Shown in pieces: positions 1 through 12,180 of a stretch of 64,000 nucleotides of DNA; within the stretch, counting starts at the first letter, position 1, and each line of letters begins with the position of its first letter. The notes below the pieces were generated by a model, which was not told where the DNA came from, searched no databases, and saw only the letters and a program-made list of their open reading frames with translations. The stretch comes from Takakia lepidozioides (Eukaryota > Streptophyta > Takakiopsida > Takakiales > Takakiaceae): assembly GCA_030704615.1 (NCBI GenBank), contig CM060732.1, positions 4,156,001 to 4,220,000 of the forward strand, read 5' to 3'. A program made the position numbers and the translations under genes.

Positions 1-775
1 CTGTACCAGTGTTAGTGGCCGCGTAGTAGACTCCATATCCGGCGCAGCTTGGGAGCCATCTGTGTAGTGTGCATGTGCTGAGTGGTATTTTAAAGGGGTA
101 GGGCCTAGATGAATTGTTGCTGAGTGGTTTTTGGCTTGTTGGACGAGGGATCCCAAGAGGATGAAGCCTGCCAAATCTCGTCTCAGTTGGAGTTGACCCG
201 TCACTCAAATCCTTAAAAAACTACTAAAACATGCTATGTTTCTCCAAGGGGCCCCAATAATGGGTCCCACAGCCCGATTGCCCTGGAAATTGGCAGGTGG
301 GTGCAGGAGGAAGATAAGCACATAATGTGCAGTCAATTTTGTCTTAAAAGTCAATTTTGTAATGGCATCGCTCCCTGGTATCTCCTACACGGCTCCCCGT
401 GGGTTTAGCAATTATGTAAGGGTTTAATTTTTTCCCTTCAATAATTCATTAATAAAATTCTCAGGGCCACTGTCCCCTGTTCTTTTTTTTTATTTTAAAT
501 TACTCCCTTTATTCAATGCAGGGGTCTTTTTTTTTTGAAAAAAGTCAAACTAGGGCCCTCTGCGTTTAGGGTAACAGGCTGCGGCCCAGATCTTCAAAAT
601 ATGTAAAGCAGTTTCACTCAGGCCCTGATTCTAAAGTGGTCCAGGAATTACTCTGGCCCAGGAATTAGATATGGGGCGCTTATGTAGTAAGGTGTATTAA
701 GGAATGAGATCAAGGGGTCCAAAAAAGAAGGGAGGAATTGGCCAAATTTAGAATAGGTTGACATGTGTCCAGGGC
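1..775. other. Non-coding left edge, no gene seen
   Basis: No open reading frame with recognisable protein content was found. The stretch holds homopolymer T runs near 483-491 and 529-536 and GC-rich patches. Bases about 420-483 are an imperfect inverted match to about 13,318-13,378 on the far side of the receptor-kinase gene, so a dispersed repeat is present here. Confidence 0.5.
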
Positions 776-859
776 TTCTAGAAGGTCTAGAAGGTCGAGG
801 GTCCGCGGGCTTCTAGAAGGGTTCTAGAAGGGTCCCACCACCCCGAGAGGGTATATAAG
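776..859 (+). promoter_or_regulatory. Heat-shock-element cluster with TATA box
   Basis: Inverted TTCnnGAA modules sit at 776-794 (TTCTAGAAGGTCTAGAAGG) and 810-832 (two TTCTAGAA units). They are followed about 20 bp later by TATATAAG at 852-859. This is the classic layout of a plant heat-inducible promoter: HSF trimer sites just upstream of a TATA box. Transcription would run rightward from about 885, but only a 15-codon reading frame follows (ATG near 958). It may be a remnant of a heat-shock gene or the promoter of a lost retroelement. Confidence 0.6.
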
Positions 860-2055
860 GGAGGCCCCCCCCTCTTTACTACCAACTAACTTACTACTTA
901 CTAAATTAGTAAATAGTGGGCTCTCCAAAGGCAGGCCCCCCAAAAAAAACAGCAAACATGAATCAATTAATTAATAGAAGCCACAATAAGAAACAAGGAA
1001 AATGACATTGTAGAATTTAATCATTTGATTTGAAAACCATCAGTACTAGTGGGCACTATTTTGATGATGTGGAGAAATTTTGCATACAATAAAGATGAGT
1101 TCAACATCAGCACGTAAATTACCATCACATTACTGACACGTCCTAAAATACAGCAGCAAATCCAATATAACCATCGGCAAGACTTGAAGAAACAGCCAGC
1201 CCCTCATTACAACTTCACATAAACAGAACATGATCATGAATCACTTCAAATAGACCCATTGCTGAAAAGCCAAAGAGCCTTCAGTTTAACAACTTAAAGA
1301 CTGAAATCCGATATAACCATACACTGAGACTTGAAGAAACAGCCGCCCTCTCATTACAACTTCACATAAAGAGAACACGATCATGACTCCACTTCAAGCA
1401 GACCCATTACTGAAAAGCTGAAGAGCCTTCAATTTGACAACTTTAAGGACTGCATGCCTTCTTGGAATGGTGACTGCAACATCACTCCATGAAGGTTTCC
1501 AGTGGCTCCCTTTCGGCAGCAGCTCATTTTCTACAAGTTTTCCACATCTGCATCGTGTATCTATCTTTGAAATTTCTACAGGGTGACAAAAAGTATCCGA
1601 TAGACAATCTAGTATACATAGCTCCAGTCACTTTACTCTCCCCATTAGAAGAACCTCTGCAAAAGAGCTGAGTATGGTCTGATACATCTCATTTCTATGA
1701 CCTGACAAGGAATGAAAGTTGGCTGGCCAATCCACAGACATGACAGCAGTTTGGCCTGCCCCACACTTAAGGTTAGTGGCGCAACTTCCCTGCTGTGCCT
1801 TTTCAATCGTATTGGGTCACCCTACAACCACCTCGGACTCTCTTTGTCAACCACCACACAACTGCACAGTTATGAAGTTTCCATAACAAAGTGGCTCTGG
1901 ACAAACACTTCACTATGTTGGCATTTAGCATTCAGTCACAGCTACTGACTGCTTACCATCATCCATAGAACTAATGGAGGAGCACATTGGCACAGCAATG
2001 GCTTGGTATTTAACTAGAGACCAATTCATCAGCACACATGAGACCCACCAAAGCC
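860..2055. other. Non-coding stretch downstream of the receptor kinase
   Basis: No supported protein gene. The right part (about 1,500-2,055) lies directly 3' of the minus-strand receptor-kinase stop and may include its 3' UTR. Short open frames here lack recognisable content. A tandem duplication at 1,158-1,455 is listed separately. Confidence 0.4.
1158..1455. repeat. Two-copy tandem duplication (~145 bp unit)
   Basis: Copy 1 begins near 1,158 (ATCCAATATAACCAT) and copy 2 near 1,304 (ATCCGATATAACCAT). Both continue through the same order of blocks: GACTTGAAGAAACAGCC, then TCATTACAACTTCACATAAA, then GACCCATT and the GAGCCTTCA segment. The copies differ by scattered substitutions and small indels. 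Function unknown; it lies downstream of the receptor-kinase stop codon. Confidence 0.7.
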
Positions 2056-4270
2056 TCATTTTGGTTCAATAGTAGTGGGCAAAGTATAGCCACCGCTATA
2101 TTGGAAAGACGAATCCTGCCCCTTCTCCAACATGTCAGGGTCAGCATAGACATTTTGAGGCCTTTTAGGAGAATCTGTGCCCCCTGCTCCTGAGACAGGG
2201 GCACTGTTTCTCAAGATGGCCTCCAATTCCTGCACAACTTCAGTCATGGTTGGACGGTTGATGGAAGACTCTTCGACACATGCGAGTGCCACATCCAACA
2301 AACCTTCAAGGTCTTGGACTGGATAGTCCCCAAGGAAGGGGTCCAGCAGTGACCGCAGCCCACTAATGCCACCCTTGTCCAGCGCAGTCCGCACTTCCCG
2401 AACAATATATTTACCACGCTCAATTGGCTGGCGGGCTGTAATCAGCTCCAGTAGCACCACTCCAAAGCTATAGACATCACTCTTCCCTGACAGCTGCTGT
2501 GTCATGTAATACTCTGGGTCCAGATATCCCTGTTGTTACCACCCAAAACACAAAAATGATTGTAGTTATTTGATGGAAATCCATGTAAAACGAATTTATC
2601 CAAACATGGCTAATCTTATGGTGAGGAGCTATAACCACTTTCCTCGGCAGCAAGTTGGCAAAACAACAGTGGAACAAAGGGAAAAAATTATAACAACATT
2701 TGCATCCAATGTAAACTGTGATTAAAACCCCACACACCCCACACCATACACATTTTATGAAGCAATAAAGCAATAGTTGCAAGAATACATACCACAGTTC
2801 CCTTCACTTGCGTTGACACATAAAGCTTGTCACCACCATTAGGTGCTACCTTTGAGAGTCCAAAATCAGATACCTTGGCTATCATCGTCTCATCGAGCAA
2901 AATGTTGCTCGATTTGACATCCCGATGGATGATTGGAGGGTTTGCCAGTTCGTGGAGATATGCCAATCCCCGGGCTGACCCCACAGCTATATTTAACCGT
3001 CTGGGCCAGTCGAGTGCTTGCTCCATTTGACCTGTGTCAGCACCAGTTGCCACTGATCATCCAATATGCTTTTAAAGGAGAGAAACTTCTCATACTGGCA
3101 CAATCTCAGAAGACAATCTTGGACCTGCCACGCAAAGGGAAGTTTTTGGCCGTTTGGCTGGAGCTTTCAAGTGATAATAATTGGATTGTTAGGCATTTCC
3201 ACGGCAGCTAGGACTGTGGAGTTACATCACATGTGCCCATGGCTGTTAGTGATTGAATGCAGTTCAAGGAGACTGGCCTCAGTTTCCCCTAGACCCTCTT
3301 GCCACAATAGGAAAACTGCAAAAGATGTCATGGAAGTGTGGGTTAGTCCACTGAAGGTCTAACTTCGACAAGAAACAGCACCAAAGTAACTGACCAAGGA
3401 GATGTTCGCGAAGTGTGCCATTTGACATGAACTCATAGACAAGCATTTGCTCGCCTTGCTCATAACAGAAGCCAACAAGCCCAACCAAGTTTCTGTGATG
3501 CACACGAGACAGAAGCTCAATCTCAGTTTTAAATTCTGCCGCACCCTGCATAGATCCCTCCTCAGCCCTCTTCACTGCTACTACATCACCTGTTGACAAG
3601 GTTCCCTTGTACACCTGCCCACAAATAACAAAACAAGCACTAGACACTGTTAGCGAACCCAGGCCGTAATGAGGTCAAGGTACTACGCCAACAGTTTGAC
3701 ACCCCTCCCTAGCGAGGAAAATATAGTATAACACAATTTTGAACCCACACATTGCCAGTAGCAAGGAGACTCCCACTAACAAATCACTGTACACATCACA
3801 AAAATGGATGTAACCATTGTGAAAGGAAAAGGCATGAGTCAGTCTCAATTTACATTCAAACACCCACGCACATACAGATAGAGAAATGTGAACTGAACTT
3901 GGCCCACCCACAAATCTCATTGCTATCAGAAAAGCATAACACACTTTTGAACCCACACATTGCCAGTAACAAGGAGACTCCCACTCACAAATTGCTGTAC
4001 ACGTAACAAAAATGGACGTAACTGTTGTGAAAGGAGAGGGCATGAGTAAGTCTCAATTTATATTGGACCACCCACACACATCCGGATAGAGAAATGTAAG
4101 CTGAACTCGACCCACCTTTCCATAACCTCCACCACCAATCTCATTGCTATCACTGAAGTTATTGGTAGCCTTCTTGAGCTCAGCAAAGGAAAACCATCGC
4201 GCACACTTCAGTACTGGCGCAGCACCATTATCCCCCCCACCTCCACCCCAAGAAGCTGCAAACCACTCCA
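2056..4270 (-). CDS. Receptor-kinase cytoplasmic kinase exons (16-19)
   Basis: Exon 16 holds [14 protein letters not shown] and the Gly loop IGGGGYGK, completed by VYKG in exon 17. Exon 17 has the ATP lysine ([10 protein letters not shown]) and [15 protein letters not shown]. Exon 18 has the catalytic loop [10 protein letters not shown] (Asp near residue 788) and DFG (SDFGLSK, near 806). Exon 19 has [10 protein letters not shown] in the activation/P+1 segment, [26 protein letters not shown] and the final Arg of NRPTM. The HRD arginine makes this an RD kinase, and no catalytic residue is missing, so activity is expected. The C-terminal tail after the kinase is short. Confidence 0.93.
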
Positions 4271-7200
4271 CTCAATTAGTCTTCGTGTCTCCACATGTCC
4301 GTGCGAATAGGCCCAGTTTCCTTGAGACAACCCCCCCAACTCTCCCTGTCTATACATGTGTAACACTGCACAGTGGGGTGTGGAGGAGGAACGGTGAATA
4401 ACAGAGATTTATTTTGAAGCCCAGCAGGATGTTGTTTGAATACCAAAAGGGTTGCTCTTCACTATCCTGTCAGCCCTCCGCTTCTGAATGACAGCATAGA
4501 GAGCTATGCCAGCGAGAAGCAGACCAACAATCGCACATCCCACAACTATGCCAACAATGGCTGCTGAACTTAGTGTCGCCTTGCTTGCCGCAGCTGCAAA
4601 AGCCCCCGACCACTCATTTTTAGCATGGTGACTCCAAAGAGTGACAGCTAATATTCTGGAAATCTCGTACTGACTAAATGAAGACACTGCACAGAGGGAT
4701 GCTTCTTTAGCCTTGGAAAGTACAGAAAGCTCTGAGATCACCCTAACCATTTCAGACAGATACCCCACCACTGCAGGACAAAACCAATGCTTTTGATCTG
4801 ACCAAGATGTGACCAGCGCCCACTCGAACACATCCTGAGAAAGCAGTAAAAAGTGACTGGAGCATTTAAGTCTTACTTGTGAGAGCCGCTGCAGTATTTG
4901 CCAGATAATATGGACCAAAGTCACTGACGAGAGATATATCCTGCTGATTTAAACTTGAAATGATGCTGGTCTGATTCTGCTGACTAAGAGATTGTTGACT
5001 TGGGTCAGCTGGGAAGAAAAGGGTTGTCACATTCACACGTCCGGCCTCAGTAAAAGTGGCATTCGAAATCCACACCTGGCCCACCTTTAGGTTCAGCCCC
5101 GTTTGAATTTCAGTCTGAAGCTTACTGACTAATGCATCAGTTATGACAGAAAAACTTGGTGATCGCAGCACCAGAAGGACCACAAGTGGGTGGGCACAAG
5201 TGCAGTTCTGTGGGTTCAGTGTCGTGCCCCCAGAGCAGGACACTGCTGGGCACGAATTTGATTGGTTGAGCGGAGATGACCAGGTTTCTGACTGATCTGC
5301 TCCCAAGTTGCAAAATCTTGCAACGTTATAGAATTTGCTGTAGCATATTGGATTCCCTCCAATCCTGAATTGGCCATGATCAGGCAAATGTCAGTTCCAG
5401 TACCAGTACGAAGTACATAAATGCACCGAAGGTCTGTAAAGCCTACTGCACTGACTTACACGAGAATCAAGCCTCCATTAAAGCTCACAGACAAGCTGCA
5501 ACGAAGACACTTCACAACCAGCAACACTAATACAAGAAAATAAAGAGTAAACCAAAGCTTGCGATTAACCTTTTCAAGTCAATCTTTCAGAGGCCATTCT
5601 GTTTGAGCTTTGCAATAGGGAAGGCATGCGTTCTAAGAGTGGATAAGGAACTCACAAAAAATCCACCGATCTGAGGTTCACGTCCGAATTTGCTTGATTT
5701 ATATTCATGATATCATTTTGCTGGAGAGAAATCAATGAAAGTTGTGGCCCAATAACTGAAGGAAAATTCACTGTTCCATTCAGATAGTTTTGACGAAACC
5801 TCCTGCGAAAGAACCCAGTGCATTTCCACACTTGACAAGAGTAACATAAATGGAATTACAAAGATCTCCGCACTCATTTATGCTACCAACTTCTTTTCAA
5901 AACTCCAGCAATCACTGTCTGGGTGCTGGGGCAGGTTAGCATGTGAGGTGCTAGCACATGATAGGGATTGCATTCATTAAAATAATTGTGCTCACATGTG
6001 GATACTGGGGAGAATTGGATTGTGGGTACTCATGTTCCTGGAGCAAACCCTGTGAGAAGTTGTACTCATAATTCGCGGCCAAATGTGGGAAGGGAATGAG
6101 CGTGTTTAGCCACATTGATGCAGTAGAACCACATATTTTAGCCATGTCACATGTGGGTCCCAAGATCAACTCTACATGTGACTTCAAATAGGTGCATTAA
6201 CGATGTCCACTGATTCACAAATCTTGATTATGGATACCGGCCTCACATGTGAAGCTGCCATAAGCTACAATGAATGCTTCCCTATCAAGCATGATCTGAT
6301 CGCAAATCTCATTCGAAGGCATGGGAATCATGCAAATTTGTCAGATGTGACAATCGAATAATTAGATTGGGTTCCTATCCATGTGGATAGTCAGTAGCAA
6401 GAGTTTAGAGAGACTATTCAAGAAAATACATGAAATAGTCCAACCTTAGGAAAATAGGCTTTGTCAAAGAGAAGGGAAGTCAAGCTTTTCCTCACAATGT
6501 TTGCAGGTAGGAGAGGCCTAGAATATTTGCTGGAAGTGGCCCAATCAGGTTGCCTTGCTCCATAATTCTGCAGCCAATACCAAACTGACTAATCAGAGAA
6601 CCAAGAGTACCAAATCGAGCTCTGTATCTCTCAGAACAACTTAGACTGGGGCAGTTCTAGATGATGTCAGAAAGGAGGTCAAGCTAAAACTCACAGTGTT
6701 TGCAAGTTTGGCAAGGTGAACCAGGAGGGAATGGTTTGATTATCAAACTTGTTGTTGCTGAAATCACTGCCATGGTCAAAAAACCCATTTACAAATGTCA
6801 AATATCAAGAGCTCACAAGGTACACGGGCAACATCTAGCAGCAAAGAGTCACTCAACAAAATTGCTGACTGAGAATCAACGCCATCTTTCAAGGTTTGCT
6901 TACTTACACAAGCTGTAGTTGTGTCAAAGGAGTCAAATCCGGCAATTTTCCAGTGAGCTGATTGTTGGCCACAAGCCTGCCCAGAACCACATAAGATGCC
7001 CATTGACTGAACTTAACCTCCAAACATCACCTTCCTGTCCAGCTGTAAACTTCCTAAATCAATCAATACAGTCCTTCTCCCATGAGACAGATCTAGACTG
7101 AATAAATAAATAATAAAAACAAATTTGGACCATGACATGCCAACTGCACTCAAAAGAGAGATAGCTAGATAGATTTGACTGCCAGGAAAGAATATTACAG

Positions 7201-10200
7201 TTGCTGGAATCCAGTCGAATTAAGCTGATTAAGATGGGATGGAATCATGCCGTTTAGCTGGTTGTTCTTGAGGCTCCTGTTGCACAAGCTACCAAGTCAA
7301 ATCTGGATCTCATCACTGACAACAAACATTTAGCAAATTCCTCAGAATCTCTTAAGGCACAGAATCAATTCAAGACGAGTCCACCGGGTTGATGGGTAAA
7401 ACTTACAGGATCTGGAGGGATGTTAAGTTTCCAAGTTCTCCTGGAATTTCCCCGGTTAATGAGTTGCTGTCCAGCAACCTGATGAAAAGAAAGAGTATAG
7501 CCCAACACATGAGAAACATGAGAACTCAAAGTTGCAGCCACCACTTCCAAACTCTCCAGACACTCAAGAAATATGGCATAATAGCTGCAAGCTGTGCATT
7601 TGTATAAAAGGACATCCAGGCAGACTCACAGGTGTATTAGTCGTATCAAGGACCCTGTGCCAAGTTCCGGAGGGATTGAGCCAGATAAGAAGTTGTTGTT
7701 GAGATGACTGCCAAGCCAAAACAAAGACAGTATGTTCTAAGCAAACCTGCGCACACAAAGGGGTGAAGTGCAAAAGGAGACAATTGTAACAGAATTGCTC
7801 TTACTCGCAATGCCTACATTGAGCATGCTTTCTTGAGAATATATCTGGAAAACCCAAACTAATTGTCTCCATCAAGGTAAGTCACACTACCGGAGTGAGC
7901 CCTCCTACAAACAGAACATTGGTCAAGTCTCTCATTAACAACTTACATCAAACAAAAGAAGGATCTCGAAGGTGCGAGGTAAAACTCACAAGTGCACGGC
8001 ACTCTGCATATTATCCAAGCCGAAGCGATCTTGACTTGTTGTAGAAACAGGAAGGCTACCCGTCAAGTTATTGAAACTCAAATCCAGCCAATACAACAGC
8101 GGAAGTGAACCCAATGAAGATGGTATCTGCCCGGTAAGTTGATTGCCATTTAGAGCTCTGTACACACATAAAGGAAACAAATAAACATTCAGCATCAAAT
8201 CCACACAACATCTCAATAGAAGCTTCCAAGCGTGATGACTCAGGTCTGTCAGATATTACACAAGTCGTAGCTGGGGTCATTAACAAATTCAGCCCACAGA
8301 AAATCGTTGTCAAAAAATGACGCCAACCTACAAATAATAACGAACCCAAGCATTGCTGGTGCAATGATTGCCACAGTTCCTTATTCATAAACAAAGCTAC
8401 TCAGAACACTCCCCGAAAGGATCGCAACATGATTGGCAACCTTGAGGCCCTGGCTTAGCAGATTATCAGCAGGTGATAATAAAAGTTCTAATTTTGCTTG
8501 CACTTCTCACAGGATATGGATGTAGTTGACATGCATACAAATAAGGCTCATCCGTATGTATGAGTGCGGGTAAAAAGTTACACCTTTCTCCATGACGGTA
8601 TACACTTGAGGAACATAATTCCTCTCTGACCACTTCTGAACACAGTAGTAGATTCATACTCAAGCTAACAGACAAACAAGAGACCTCAAGGGACAAAGCC
8701 ACTTACAGGAAGGTAAGCTTCTTTAGGTTTTGCAGTGAATCAGGAATATGCCCAGTCAGACCACTTGATTGTATACTCCTGCAAACCCAGAGTACTTTTA
8801 TTTTGAACACATGCTCAACAGCCCATCCTGTCTACATATTCATGCCTTACCAATCCTGGAATTATGGGGAGAGTAAGCTTTGTCCTCCATAACTACCTTC
8901 AAAGGGTGGCCAGTAGTTACAGCTTTTGTACCACGCTAAGGGTCCTTTTCCACTCACCCTGAATCCGCCAGATAATAGTGGGTGAGGGGCGTTTCCATCA
9001 TCACCAACACCCATTATTATCTGGCAGTCAACCAACTACGCTTTTGGGTACTCCTCCCCGCCCACCAGGAGAGTGGGCACCCACTATTCGGGGTACACCA
9101 CTGCATGGCAAGCACTCATTTGTCACAAACAAACAGTGGACATTAAGGTAGGTAGATGGAAACCCTCCACCCACTATCCTAGCAGCCAACCTGAATTCTA
9201 AATAGTGGATTCAGGGTGAGTGGGAGTAGATGGAAAGGCACACTAACAAAACCTGCCCTAGCCACTGCATCCTGACAGAAATTATAACCAGTCATGTCAA
9301 AGATGGTGCCACAGTAAGAGAATGAAACCTACTAATCTAATCTCTTCCACCAAATCGAGTTTGACTCACAAGCAAAACATATCTGGTGCCACCATGTCAT
9401 TCAGCTGCATAAAAGAAGCCAGACTTACAGGCTCGTAAGACGAACCAGATCACCAAGCTCAGTAGGCAAGTTTCCATTAAATTTGTTAAACGAGAGCTCC
9501 CTGCCAACTCCACAGCAAAAGCACAGTAGTTCTGAAAGTTAGAACATTCCACTCCCATGGGGAAGGCTAGCTAAATGCCCTAACAGGGGTTAGCCTAATC
9601 AGGCCCACCATGTTATGAACATCCCTCCATGACTCTTGTGATGAAGCCCACACTAGGTCCAGGGCCTGGTGAAAGGGATGTGCTGCCATAACATGCGGTA
9701 GGTACTTTTCACTTGAGAGAAGCATTTAGCCTTACCACTGAAAACCATTACTTAAAGCTCCAAAACTTCACTAATTCAAGTGTAGACAACAAGGATTGCT
9801 GGTCAAACATTAGTATCCAAAAAAGGGGCCCCGACCTTTCTTTCCCAGACCATCCATTTATCACACTGACATGAAAATTCACCCAAAATAAAACAAGGTC
9901 ACATACTTACAGTTTTAGTAGATTGACAAGCAGTCCTAAAGAGGAAGGGATAGTCCCAGTGAGTGACATGCTACTGAGAATCCTGCAAAAGCATCACACA
10001 AGGACCATTATCAGCTTCACCGAAATTACTACTCATGGGAGGAGGTATTACCTATCCCAAATGTACTAGAGAAACCCATCCTACCACAATTGCTGCAGGA
10101 AAGCCAGCGCAAACACCAAGAAAGTAACAGATGACACCAACAACTTCCTGAGAAGTAGCTAGACCGTCACACTCTGGTTTTTCACTGAAAACACAATCCT

Positions 10201-11502
10201 ACTCACCTTGGACACTTTCTGGAGTCTCAGAAAGGAAAATCAATCTTAGGACAGATCAACATGCTTTACAAGGAAGACCTTTTAGGGACAAGCACAATAT
10301 GCTACTTTGTATAACGAGTAACAGGATCTCCTGCAGCCACTCTTGGCTGACCTTGCTTTGAGGGCTGATTGCATGGATGAGCTTCCACAACATGCCTTTG
10401 ACAACTGGAAGTGTGTTCAGAGAGAGAATGCAGACCCTCAGGCCACATACTCTACATACCCAGGATGTCTAAAGATAACCACTACAGGGGATTCCAACCT
10501 GAGGAAGGCCAAGAAAGACATACAGTTGGGTGACATTGGTACCGGTTGAGTCGCATTCGACACCTTGCCACCTACTACCACATGGATCATTCCCACTCCA
10601 CTGCAAATTGCTTCCCCGCCATACACTTGCTAGCACATTCAGTGCAGTAACTGCAGCCAGCAAAAATGAAGGGCTATTCAGTTGAGAAAGACATTTAATA
10701 CTAACAAGGAGGAGAACAATCAGACTCCCCCAGAAACTAGAACACAAGCTCTGACGTTCAACTTCTGGCAATACAACCTTTGTGGCTGTCATACATAATG
10801 GCCTTCTGCCTTCATTATTCCAAAAGAGCGTCTTTCCAACGTAAAAGATTTGGTCAGCCAGGCCTTCCCCACTTGATTTCCTGACTGCCCCTACATTTTG
10901 CATACGATAATTCACCACCTCTGTCCAATTGATATTCTCCTCGTCATCCGAGAGAAGAAACATCTCCTGGTGTGCACTTCTGAGCTTAGAGTCTCAAAGA
11001 TAGCATTCAAGAACATCAATTGACATTTTGAAGGAGCTTAGGATGGAATAAAACACTTTCGCCGGGGATAAACCATCAAAGCAAAATTGTCAACAGCTGC
11101 AGCTGTCCCACTGGAACCAAGGACAACTGTGAATTTGCACAAAGATCATGAGAGAGAGTCTCCAGCAGCTATTGTCCTTGTCCAGCCTGCGGTATGTTCC
11201 CAGCTGCTTTACTAAATCCATTTCGTAGTGGTGAGCTCCGCCATGGAAATACAATTTACATCCTAAGGCCCAGAATGGCTTTCTCAGTAGACCACGACTG
11301 TTGAGATTCCAGGCTGTTGGATAAGCCTTCAGTGAAGGTTAGGGAACACAAACGGAGCTAACAGAGCAGTAACATGATACTCACCATCAGTGGGATTGGT
11401 GACAGCGGCAGCTGGAGGACAAAGCACATTCAGAAACAACAAGAACGCCACAACGGAGTGCTTTCCACTTGCCCAACGCCGCTCTATGTTCCTCTGCCCC
11501 AT
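2056..11502 (-). CDS. LRR receptor-like kinase, LRR-VIII-1 (HPCA1-like) group, 19 exons
   Basis: Plasma-membrane receptor kinase read from 19 exons: 11385-11502, 10524-10650, 9911-9982, 9429-9500, 8707-8778, 7990-8157, 7630-7707, 7407-7478, 7199-7276, 6908-6976, 6695-6766, 6496-6567, 5656-5802, 4877-5364, 4444-4593, 4116-4270, 3395-3614, 2793-3052 and 2056-2529. Every intron assigned is GT-AG and every junction keeps phase; the exons total 2,964 nt (987 residues plus stop), close to Arabidopsis VIII-1 members. Order: signal peptide (about 1-33), LRR N-cap ([12 protein letters not shown]), about ten LRRs, a Cys-rich membrane-proximal region, TM (about 577-602), Ser/Thr kinase. The start is the ATG at 11502; a GTG slightly upstream in frame is not needed. 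The group includes the Arabidopsis hydrogen-peroxide sensor HPCA1/CARD1. The ligand here is unknown. Confidence 0.92.
3737..4160. repeat. Tandem duplication across a receptor-kinase intron and exon edge
   Basis: About 208 bp beginning TTTTGAACCCACACATTGCC at 3,737 recur from about 3,945 with roughly 90% similarity. The right copy runs into exon 16, ending AATCTCATTGCTATCA. The left copy carries a matching AATCTCATTGCTATCA at about 3,913 but lacks about 20 bp that encode part of the Gly loop. The duplication therefore copied the 3' edge of exon 16 into intron 16, and the copy has since been disabled. Confidence 0.7.
4444..5364 (-). CDS. Receptor-kinase Cys-rich stalk and transmembrane exons (14-15)
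   Basis: Exon 14 (4877-5364) starts inside FLIGGNPIC and carries six cysteines: PIC, RFC, a C-x4-C pair (CPAVSC) and a C-x-C pair (NCTC), followed by CAHP, LRSPSFS and FGPYY. This is the VIII-1 membrane-proximal domain. In HPCA1 the peroxide-sensing cysteines are two close pairs in the same segment. Here the C-x-C pair is kept, and the other pair is spaced C-x4-C. Exon 15 (4444-4593) encodes the single TM helix ([18 protein letters not shown]), then a basic stop-transfer QKRRADR and the family hallmark NPF. Confidence 0.85.
5656..9982 (-). CDS. Receptor-kinase LRR exons (exons 3-13)
   Basis: Ten of these exons are 69-78 nt or a fused 168 nt, and each one (or pair) encodes about one LRR in the same phase: one base in, two bases out. 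Visible cores include [70 protein letters not shown] and LTGKLPDLT. Next come the family-typical [12 protein letters not shown] and [10 protein letters not shown] segments. Exon 13 carries [10 protein letters not shown] and runs into the GNPIC block of exon 14. The modular exon-per-repeat structure is the usual one for plant LRR-VIII kinases. It confirms that the small open stretches in this region are exons of one gene and not separate genes. Confidence 0.88.
8940..9243. mobile_element. MITE-like element in receptor-kinase intron 4
   Basis: About 300 bp with imperfect terminal inverted repeats. The left end reads CCTTTTCCACTCACCCTGAA from about 8,947. The right end holds the complement, TTCAGGGTGAGTG then GGAAAGG, near 9,215-9,238. 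The body repeats the motif CCCACTATT. It has no coding capacity. It lies wholly inside the 8,779-9,428 intron and leaves the splice sites intact. Superfamily and target duplication could not be assigned. Confidence 0.55.
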
Positions 11503-11515
11503 CCTCTCGTACACC

Positions 11516-11883
11516 CGCTGTCTCCAGTCTTAAGCTCCCACACACCACTAGTAGTAAGCTAGGACGAACAGACCGGTCGATCTCCCAACAAGCCTGACGC
11601 AACCCGCGGCATGTACAACCTACTCTCTCTCTCTCTCTCTCTCTCTCCCAGTGGAAATAACCCTATCTTTTTAGAACCTGCCTCTCCTGGTCCACGACCC
11701 TCAGAAGAGAGCAGCACAACAGCGCCGGGTACCCTAACTCCCTCTCCGGCTCTGCAGGGACTTCCTTTCCCACGCCTGCTGTCTCCGCTCTGAAGCTCCC
11801 ATATAGCGCACGTTGTGACAATGGCCGACACAACAAGAGCGAACATACAGGTCGATCCCACAACCAGTCACTCGCCGCGCGGC

Positions 11884-11925
<42 letters not shown>

Positions 11926-12180
11926 CTCTCCCCTCCCCCGCTCCCCCCCCACCCGCTCCCTCCTGTGCACACAGTTTTAGAAACTGCTTATCCTGGTTCG
12001 CGAATTATGTATTGAATCCTGCATAGCTTTATAAAAGACCCAAGTGGGGTGACTGTACAAATGGGTGTAACTGTCCTCAGATGATCTCACAAGCACAACA
12101 TGGCACCCCGACTCCGTATCCGACTCTGCAGGAACTTACCGAGTTAATCGATCTGGAAACATATTTGGAGCTCCCATGAT
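11516..12180. repeat. Tandemly duplicated block with (CT/GA)n tracts upstream of the receptor kinase
   Basis: A block with GCTGTCTCC, AAGCTCCCA, CAGGTCGAT-like and CCGCGCGGCA-like words occurs at about 11,516-11,650 and again at about 11,778-11,930. A partial third copy ends in GGAGCTCCCATGAT near 12,170. Copies 1 and 2 each contain a (CT)n run, at 11,622-11,648 and 11,886-11,920. On the gene's strand these are GA tracts 120-420 bp before the start codon, a common feature of plant core promoters and 5' UTRs. A regulatory role is inferred. Confidence 0.6.

Noticed and set aside
1489-1948. Two plus-strand open frames (60 and 78 codons)
   Set aside because: No recognisable content, no splice or promoter support, and they lie in the presumed 3' flank of the receptor kinase.
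2477-3362. Extra frames opposite or across the kinase exons
   Set aside because: They read through introns or on the opposite strand of exons that fit the kinase family residue by residue.
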